A DNA stretch of 64,000 nucleotides from Bacteroidota bacterium (lineage in GTDB: Bacteria > Bacteroidota > Bacteroidia > Chitinophagales > Chitinophagaceae), in assembly GCA_023386235.1 (NCBI GenBank), contig JAEWKC010000032.1, positions 37,107 through 101,106 on the forward strand, read 5' to 3'. Under the pieces are notes generated by a model, which saw nothing but the letters and a program-made list of their open reading frames with translations, searched no databases and was not told the origin of the DNA. The translations under genes were made by a program, and so were the position numbers. Positions 58,525 through 64,000 of the stretch are shown here, one piece after another; position 1 is the first letter of the stretch; every line of letters starts with the position of its first letter.

Positions 58525-60765
58525 TTACATGCACTCGTGGAAAGTTCTTTGAATTACTTCCAGCTGGTGTGCTTTGGAGAGTCTTACAAAATTTACCGCA
58601 TAGCCTGAAACGCGTATGGTTAGCTGTGGATAATTTTCCGGATGATTGTAAGCATCCATCAGTAATTCTCTGTTCAATACATTCACATTCAGGTGATGTG
58701 CGTTTTTAGAGAAGTAGCCTGTCATCATATCAACTAAATTATCAACCTGCTCTTCTTTTGTAGGACCTAACGCTTTAGGAATAATAGAGAATGTATTAGA
58801 TATACCATCCTGTGCATCTTCATAGTCCAGTTTAGCTACTGAGTTCAATGAACTGATAGCGCCTGAACAATCGCGTCCGTGCATGGGATTAGCTCCCGGA
58901 GCAAACGATTCATGTGCTTTTCTGCCATCAGGTGTAGCTCCGGTATTCTTACCATACATTACATTGGAAGTAATGGTCAATAAAGACATGGTAGGCGTAG
59001 CGTCTTTGTAAGCGCGGTGCTTAAGAAGCTCATTGTAGAAATAAGAAGAAACTTCTTTAGCTATATTGTCCACTCTGTCATCATCGTTACCATATTTAGG
59101 AAACTCGCCTTCAATAGTAAAGTCTACGGCAAGGCCTATTTCATTTCTTACAGGAGTTACTTTAGCATATTTGATAGCTGAAAGTGAGTCTGCTATGATA
59201 GAGATACCCGCCGCGCCGTATGCAACGTCAATGTGTGGGTTGGTGTCTATCATTGACATTTGCGCTTTCTCGTAATAATATTTATCATGCATATAATGTA
59301 TGATGTACATTGATTTTGCATACACTCTTGCCAATTCCTGCATAGCTATTTTAAAGTTGGCTATTACTTCTTCATAATTCAAAGCGCCATCTTTCAGAGC
59401 AGGAACATTGTCCATTATCTGAATGCCTTTTTCTTCTTCTCTTCCTGCGTTTAAGGCTACCAGTAAAGCTTTAGGAAGATTTACCCTTGCACCAAAGTGC
59501 TGTATGGATTTTCCTATAGTTTGGTGAGAAACGCAACAAGCTATACCATAGTCATCGCTTCCTCTGGAGGCGCGCATCAGATCATCGTTTTCATACTGAA
59601 TAGAGGATGTGTCAATAGATACCTGGGCGCAGAAATTCTTAAATCCTTCGGGAAGATTTTTGCTCCAAAGTACTGTAAGGTTTGGTTCAGGAGAAGGACC
59701 TAAGTTGTATAAAGTTTGTAAGAAACGGAAAGATGTTTTGGTAACTTTTGTTCTTCCGTCTAAAAGCTGACCACCTATGGATTCAGTTACCCATGTAGGA
59801 TCTCCACCGAATATTTCATCATAAGAGCCGGGGCGCAAATGACGAACCAAACGCATTTTAATTACCAAAGAGTCAATGATTTCCTGTGCTTCAGCCTCGG
59901 TAATCAATCCTGCCTGTAAATCTCTTTCAAAATAAATATCAAGGAAGGTAGAAATATTTCCCATTGACATCGCGGCGCCATCTTGTTCTTTAATAGCGGC
60001 AAGATATGCGAAGTAAACCCATTGTGTGGCCTCTTTAGCGGTAGTAGCTGGTTTAGAAACATCAAAACCGTAAGAAGCAGCCATTTTCTTAATATCTTTT
60101 AAAGCAGTTATTTGCATAGAAACTTCTTCACGCAATCTTACTTTATCGTCATTCATTTCACCGCCTATGGTGTCAAAATCTTTTTTCTTGAAATCTATCA
60201 ATTGATCAATACCGTATAAGGCTAATCTTCTGTAGTCGCCAATGATACGTCCTCTTGCATAGTTATCGGGCAATCCTGTTACGATGTGATTGCTTCTGTA
60301 GGTGCGTATTTCTTTGTCGTATGCAGAGAAAACCGCGTCGTTGTGGTTTTTAGCATACTGGAAAATTTCCTGAACTTTAGGAGATATTTTGATGTTTCTT
60401 TCTTCTAAAGCGCTTTCAACCAGTTTAATGCCGCCAAAAGGCTTGATGGATCTGCGTAATGGCTCATCAGTTTGTAAGCCTACAATTTCTTCATTTTCTT
60501 TTGAAATATAGCCGGGTTGGTGGCTGGTAATGGTAGAAATTGTGTTAGCGTCTACGCTTCTTAATCCATTATTGTCTCTTTCTTGTTGTAAATATTCTTT
60601 GGTTTTTTCCCATAGATCAATTGTTTTTTGGGTGGGGCCTTCAAGAAAAGATGCGTCGCCGGTGTACGGAGTAATGTTTTGGTGTACAAAATTGCTTACG
60701 TCCACTTTTTCTTTCCATTGACTTCCGACGAAATCGGTAATCTGCAGTTGTGTTTGTTTGTTCAT
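58525..60765 (-). CDS. pflB: Formate C-acetyltransferase (pyruvate formate-lyase)
   Basis: This glycyl-radical enzyme converts pyruvate and CoA to acetyl-CoA and formate without oxygen. The 746-residue product has the adjacent active-site cysteines in [14 protein letters not shown]. The glycyl-radical motif RVSGYAVNF is near the C-terminus, with the radical Gly at 721. The earlier start 12 codons upstream is rejected because [18 protein letters not shown] is the usual beginning. The activase gene lies immediately upstream on the same strand, with a 139-bp gap that carries a promoter. Confidence 0.95.
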   Translation of the reverse strand: MNKQTQLQITDFVGSQWKEKVDVSNFVHQNITPYTGDASFLEGPTQKTIDLWEKTKEYLQQERDNNGLRSVDANTISTITSHQPGYISKENEEIVGLQTDEPLRRSIKPFGGIKLVESALEERNIKISPKVQEIFQYAKNHNDAVFSAYDKEIRTYRSNHIVTGLPDNYARGRIIGDYRRLALYGIDQLIDFKKKDFDTIGGEMNDDKVRLREEVSMQITALKDIKKMAASYGFDVSKPATTAKEATQWVYFAYLAAIKEQDGAAMSMGNISTFLDIYFERDLQAGLITEAEAQEIIDSLVIKMRLVRHLRPGSYDEIFGGDPTWVTESIGGQLLDGRTKVTKTSFRFLQTLYNLGPSPEPNLTVLWSKNLPEGFKNFCAQVSIDTSSIQYENDDLMRASRGSDDYGIACCVSHQTIGKSIQHFGARVNLPKALLVALNAGREEEKGIQIMDNVPALKDGALNYEEVIANFKIAMQELARVYAKSMYIIHYMHDKYYYEKAQMSMIDTNPHIDVAYGAAGISIIADSLSAIKYAKVTPVRNEIGLAVDFTIEGEFPKYGNDDDRVDNIAKEVSSYFYNELLKHRAYKDATPTMSLLTITSNVMYGKNTGATPDGRKAHESFAPGANPMHGRDCSGAISSLNSVAKLDYEDAQDGISNTFSIIPKALGPTKEEQVDNLVDMMTGYFSKNAHHLNVNVLNRELLMDAYNHPENYPQLTIRVSGYAVNFVRLSKAHQLEVIQRTFHECM

Positions 60766-60798
60766 TATTAAAGGATTTTTTTGTATTTTATTATACCG

Positions 60799-60806
60799 CA
60801 AAGATA
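60799..60806 (-). promoter_or_regulatory. -7 promoter box of pflB
   Basis: TATCTTTG on the minus strand lies 34 nt before the pflB ATG, inside the pflA-pflB gap, so pflB can be transcribed separately from pflA. Confidence 0.5.
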
Positions 60807-60886
60807 AGACAATAAACTAACGTTTTTCTTAAAATCATCCAAAAATAAATATGAGTTTATACATTGAATATTTAAAAAATAAATAG

Positions 60887-60894
60887 TACCTTTG
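60887..60894 (+). promoter_or_regulatory. Plus-strand -7 box pointing into the 3' end of pflA
   Basis: TACCTTTG matches the -7 consensus, with TTG 20 nt upstream (60864-60866). Transcription from it would be antisense to pflA, with no plus-strand gene until 61735. It may be chance. Confidence 0.3.
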
Positions 60895-60903
60895 CGCGTT
60901 TTT

Positions 60904-61641
60904 TTATTTTACCACAATATTGGTTAGTCCTTCTTGTTCAAAAATTTTCCTTGTTTTTTCTTTCAGGTCCACAGTAGGTGTGGGTGTATCGTGCAGTTTG
61001 TAGTCTTTTCCAAGTTCTAAATATTTGGGCACACCCAAAGAATGATAGGGTAGTACTTCTACTCTTTCTACTTTGCCCAGGCCATGTACAAATTTTGCCC
61101 AGTTACGCAGGTGTTCTTCTTTATCATTCCAGCCCGGTACCAATACATAGCGCACCCATAGGTGTACATCGTAGTCCTTTACTTTATTGGCAAATTCAAT
61201 GATGGGTTGGAGTTCTACTTTAGTAAGCTTTTTGTGCAGCTTGGGATCAATGTGTTTTATATCGAGCAATACATAGTCTGTATGCTTTAAAAGCTCTTCC
61301 ACATGTTCGTTCCAAACAAATCCATTGGTATCCAAAGCGGTGTTGATGCCTTTCTGGTGTAAAGCCTGGAAATAAGGTATTAAAGCTTCGGCATGCAAAA
61401 GCGGTTCGCCGCCGGAAATGGTTACGCCTCCACGCGTGCCAAAATATTCTTTCTGCCGAAGGGTTTTATCCATCAGCTCCTCGGTGGTCATAGACGTGCC
61501 GCCTTTAAAAGGAAGTGTATCAGGATTTTGACAATACAGGCACCTCATTTTACAACCTTGTGTAAATACTACCATTCTTACACCCGGGCCATCCTGTGTA
61601 CCAAAACTTTCTATGTAATTTACCTGAACATTTTTCTTCAT
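60904..61641 (-). CDS. pflA: Pyruvate formate-lyase activating enzyme
   Basis: This 245-residue radical-SAM enzyme makes the glycyl radical on PflB. The CxxxCxxC cluster motif is CKMRCLYC in GCKMRCLYCQNPDTLP. Typical further motifs are GVTISGGEPLLHAE, the TALDTNGFVW strand, VLLDIKHIDPKLHKKLTKV and LWVRYVLVPGWND. It is the first gene of the pfl pair, upstream of pflB. The start at 61641 gives the standard length. Confidence 0.95.
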   Translation of the reverse strand: MKKNVQVNYIESFGTQDGPGVRMVVFTQGCKMRCLYCQNPDTLPFKGGTSMTTEELMDKTLRQKEYFGTRGGVTISGGEPLLHAEALIPYFQALHQKGINTALDTNGFVWNEHVEELLKHTDYVLLDIKHIDPKLHKKLTKVELQPIIEFANKVKDYDVHLWVRYVLVPGWNDKEEHLRNWAKFVHGLGKVERVEVLPYHSLGVPKYLELGKDYKLHDTPTPTVDLKEKTRKIFEQEGLTNIVVK

Positions 61642-61734
61642 ACAGATTAAAGTGCGTGAGTGGCAAAACTACAAAATTCTTTCTTATTTTTGAGCGGCAA
61701 TAAGCAAACCGGTCTGTAAACCTATATTTACTAC

Positions 61735-62328
61735 ATGAATTTTTTAGCACACGCATATTTATCTTTTGATCATCAACCTTTTATTATAGGCAATATGATA
61801 AGCGATTTTGTAAAAGGAAAACAAAAGTTTCAATATAGTGATGCTATACAATCGGGTATAGAACTGCATAGAAAAATAGATACTTTTACCGATGAGCATC
61901 CGTTGATAGCGGAAGCTAAAAAAGTTTTTAAACCAAAAGTAGGCTTATATGCGGGCGCCTTTGTAGATGTGGCTATGGATTATTTTATAGCGAATGATCC
62001 CAATATAAAAACACCCGAGCAATGGGAAAAATTCTCCGAAAATATATACAAGGTATTAAGTAACCATACAGCTATTCTCCCGCAGCGTTTTCTTAGAATG
62101 CTGCCGTATATGGTAAAGGAAGACTGGCTGTATAATTACCGTTATGTATGGGGCATTGAAAACAGCATGCGCAACGTTGTACGCCGGGCTGCATTTCTGC
62201 CTGATGATACAGATGTAATGCCCGAATTTGAAAACAATACAGCGTTGCTGCAAGATATCTACAACAAATTTTTTCCCCGGCTTTACGGTTTTGTACTGGA
62301 TAATATAAGAATATTGACGAAAGAGTAA
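61735..62328 (+). CDS. ACP phosphodiesterase-like protein (AcpH/DUF479)
   Basis: This 197-residue protein of the AcpH family removes phosphopantetheine from acyl carrier protein in E. coli. It carries the family pattern MNFLAHAYLSFDHQPFIIGNMISDFVKG, then IQSGIELHRKIDTFTDEHP with the conserved HRxIDxFTDxH metal-site motif. YAGAFVDVAMDYFIAND gives the D-x-x-x-D-Y helix. It stands alone between pflA (divergent) and porV. Whether it hydrolyses ACP in this phylum is untested as far as I know. Confidence 0.82.
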   Translation: MNFLAHAYLSFDHQPFIIGNMISDFVKGKQKFQYSDAIQSGIELHRKIDTFTDEHPLIAEAKKVFKPKVGLYAGAFVDVAMDYFIANDPNIKTPEQWEKFSENIYKVLSNHTAILPQRFLRMLPYMVKEDWLYNYRYVWGIENSMRNVVRRAAFLPDDTDVMPEFENNTALLQDIYNKFFPRLYGFVLDNIRILTKE

Positions 62329-62449
62329 ACTCTTTATTTTAAAAAATAAAAGATTAAATAATAAAATATTTAATTCTGCGTTTTCATGAAGTGTTCATTT
62401 AAAAAAAATACACATTTAATAATACTAAAAACTAAATCAATATTTAATT

Positions 62450-63595
62450 ATGTCGAAAAAATGGGTTAGAAACCTGACATTATCTTTGGCGGCAATAAGC
62501 TTAACAGCCACTGTAAATGCACAAAATAACACTACTACCGAACCTATTAACGTGGTTACTACATCTGTACCGTTCCTGAGAATTTCTTCCGACGCGCGCG
62601 CCGGCGCTATGGGCGACGCTTCCATAGCCGTATCGGGCGATGCGAACGCTACATTTGTAAACGCATCTAAAATACCTTTCGCTTCTTCCAAAGCACAGGT
62701 AGGCGTTACTTATACTCCCTGGCTAAAAGACATTGCCAATGATGTATACCTGGTTACTTTAGGCTCATATTATCAGATAGACGAAACGCAGGCTATTCAT
62801 GGCGGATTAAGATATTTTAATTTAGGCCAGATGCAGTTTGTAGACGAACAGGGTTCGCTGCTTCAGACTAAAACACCCAGAGAGTTTTCCTTTGAAGCAG
62901 GATATTCACGTAAGCTAAGCGAGAAGTTTGGTATCGGCGCTACGTTTCGCTACATTAGCTCTAATTTGGGTAGCGGTACCATCAACGGAAATACATACAA
63001 GCCGGGCAGCGCGGTAGCCGGAGATATTTCTGCTACCTACGATGGAAGAGATGAATACGGGCAGGGCTTTTCTGCCGGACTGACATTTTCTAACCTGGGT
63101 TCAAAGATCAGCTATTCTGATGATCCTGATTCTAAAAACTTTCTTCCCGCCAACCTGGGTTTAGGCGGGGCCTACACAGCCAATATTGATGAAGATAATC
63201 AGTTGACATTTGCTGTAGATATGAATCATTTATTGGTGCCTCCGTACCCTGCAAATGTAGGAACCACGCAGGTGAGCGAAACAGAATTGGCAGAATACTA
63301 CAATACCGGTGTATTTGAGGGCATAGGCAATTCGTTCAATAACGGGGCATACGCGTTTTCGGTAGGCGCAGAATATTCTTACATTCAGCAATTCTTTGCG
63401 CGCGCGGGTTATTTTGGTGAGACGAAAGAAGCCGGAGGCAGAAACTTCTTTTCTGCAGGTGTAGGAGTTAAGTACAATGTATTTGGGTTGAACTTCTCTT
63501 ATCTTGCTCCCCAGGGAAATTCTCTCAACAGAAACCCGTTGTCCAATACACTCAGATTCAGTTTATTATTTGACGTGGCGGGCATTCAGAATTAA
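62450..63595 (+). CDS. porV: PorV-type outer-membrane protein of type IX secretion
   Basis: This 381-residue outer-membrane barrel is the shuttle/channel component PorV (LptO) that carries T9SS cargo to the cell-surface PorU sortase. It has a signal peptide (1-25, VNAQ) and the family start VPFLRISSDARAGAMGDASIAVSGDANATFVNASKI. It continues with WLKDIANDVYLVTLGSYYQIDETQAIHGGLRYF and EFSFEAGYSRKLSEKFGIGATFRYISSNLG, and a barrel ending LSNTLRFSLLFDVAGIQN. porU, often the neighbour, is not here. A terminator follows at 63619. Confidence 0.9.
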   Translation: MSKKWVRNLTLSLAAISLTATVNAQNNTTTEPINVVTTSVPFLRISSDARAGAMGDASIAVSGDANATFVNASKIPFASSKAQVGVTYTPWLKDIANDVYLVTLGSYYQIDETQAIHGGLRYFNLGQMQFVDEQGSLLQTKTPREFSFEAGYSRKLSEKFGIGATFRYISSNLGSGTINGNTYKPGSAVAGDISATYDGRDEYGQGFSAGLTFSNLGSKISYSDDPDSKNFLPANLGLGGAYTANIDEDNQLTFAVDMNHLLVPPYPANVGTTQVSETELAEYYNTGVFEGIGNSFNNGAYAFSVGAEYSYIQQFFARAGYFGETKEAGGRNFFSAGVGVKYNVFGLNFSYLAPQGNSLNRNPLSNTLRFSLLFDVAGIQN

Positions 63596-63618
63596 TAGTT
63601 CTCTTACATAATCAGATG

Positions 63619-63650
63619 AAAAAAGCGAGGATGTTGTCTTCGCTTTTTTT
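63619..63650 (+). terminator. Intrinsic terminator of porV
   Basis: The 10-bp stem AAAAAAGCGA/TCGCTTTTTT with an 11-nt loop ends in seven Ts, 23 nt after the porV stop. It also faces the end of the convergent small gene. Confidence 0.8.
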
Positions 63651-63667
63651 ATGTACTAAACACCAGT

Positions 63668-63832
63668 TTATTTCAGCAAAAAATAGTAAAAAACCACCCA
63701 GACAACAATAAAGATTAATCCAAGAAACAATACGGACTTTACTGTTTTCATATCTTTTTTAATGAAAAGAAGAAATAAGATGTACAGGATAAATATTACT
63801 ATCAGTCCGATCGGGATAAGTGGATATATCAT
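63668..63832 (-). CDS. Small two-helix membrane protein (54 residues)
   Basis: This intact 54-codon frame has an ATG start at 63832 and a TAA stop. Two hydrophobic helices (about 6-24 and 34-52) are joined by a basic loop, KKDMKTVK (25-32), so the loop should be cytoplasmic by the positive-inside rule. No family is recognised. It ends 18 nt from the porV terminator and its start is 46 nt from the second 59-bp repeat copy. An internal ATG at residue 28 would give only the second helix. Expression is unproven, but the composition and length of uninterrupted hydrophobic sequence make it a likely real gene. Confidence 0.5.
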   Translation of the reverse strand: MIYPLIPIGLIVIFILYILFLLFIKKDMKTVKSVLFLGLIFIVVWVVFYYFLLK

Positions 63833-63878
63833 ATATGTAGTTATGGTTTTTGCTGGTGACTGCGTTTATTAAAAACAG

Positions 63879-63937
63879 TGGCGCTTGACGAAGTTCCGAA
63901 AAAAATGCGAATTTTTTCAAAACTTGTTTTAGAAAAA
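63879..63937 (+). repeat. 59-bp dispersed repeat, copy 2
   Basis: It is the same length and mostly the same sequence as copy 1 at 35455-35513. The 5' block TGGCGCTTGACGAAGTTCCG is identical, and the A/T hairpin is kept although the loop differs. The flanks are unrelated. It lies upstream of the 54-residue membrane-protein gene on the minus strand. Confidence 0.85.
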
Positions 63938-64000
63938 ATAGGAGCATTTTTTTCGGAGCCAATTTAGCGTAGCGGTATCATGAGTGCCAAAATAAAATAT

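Noticed and set aside
1..64000. CRISPR arrays, rRNA genes, insertion sequences, prophage genes
   Set aside because: None found on reading: no regularly spaced repeats, no transposase or integrase motifs and no rRNA sequence; gene content is almost wholly housekeeping and envelope.

Overview
The window looks like ordinary core chromosome of a Bacteroidota bacterium, most probably family Chitinophagaceae. The case rests on type IX secretion proteins (PorV, a PorD/DUF4835 protein), GLPGLI, DUF4296, DUF3276 and DUF3127 families found mainly in this phylum, Bacteroidota-type -7 promoter boxes (TAnnTTTG), AT-rich intergenic DNA and A-rich leaders in place of Shine-Dalgarno sites. No rRNA, CRISPR array, transposase, integrase or prophage is visible. 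The genus is not resolved.

Layout. 1-9.5 kb: a partial secD, a voltage-gated-type K+ channel with a zinc ribbon, a MurU-like nucleotidyltransferase next to a fused amino-sugar kinase/RapZ-C-terminal-domain protein (peptidoglycan recycling), lolA, then bamD-rpoZ and coaBC-porD-DUF4296. 9.5-16.3 kb: DUF3276, an ABC exporter, tRNA-Ser(UGA), cbpA-cbpM, ychF, a luciferase-like oxidoreductase and a DUF2007 protein. 16.3-23 kb: an ECF sigma factor with an anti-sigma-like membrane protein and an outer-membrane protein, then mrp-pyrD-carB, in which carB is only the second synthetase half of carbamoyl-phosphate synthase. 22.4-29.8 kb: envelope genes (carboxypeptidase-regulatory-like, GLPGLI, large beta-barrel) and an ABC/permease/GntR/GIN-like operon. 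29.9-36.4 kb: proline dehydrogenase, DUF3127, a small beta-barrel protein, pnp, an MFS exporter, a cassette-like DUF4279 gene bracketed by inverted repeats, and pepE. 36.4-43.3 kb: a seven-gene TetR/TolC/HlyD/ABC efflux operon with a palindromic operator candidate. 43.4-47.1 kb: a three-gene operon of an N-formylglutamate-amidohydrolase-like protein, a QEGLA/DUF1704 (MATCAP-like) metallopeptidase and a GshB-like ATP-grasp ligase. 47.2-64 kb: a pseudogene, sprT-like, atpZ, dnaX, patB, a membrane-anchored J protein, pyrR, an FKBP, ahcY, recQ, pflA-pflB, an acpH-like gene, porV and a 54-residue two-helix membrane protein.

The most interesting unit is the 43.4-47.1 kb operon. It pairs an ATP-grasp ligase with a DUF1704 peptidase, the same two enzyme classes that add and remove the terminal tyrosine of tubulin, so it may carry out a reversible terminal modification of an unknown peptide or protein. 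Also notable are the amino-sugar kinase/RapZ fusion, the split CarB, and two copies of a 59-bp repeat that each lie just upstream of a small accessory gene in the same relative orientation.
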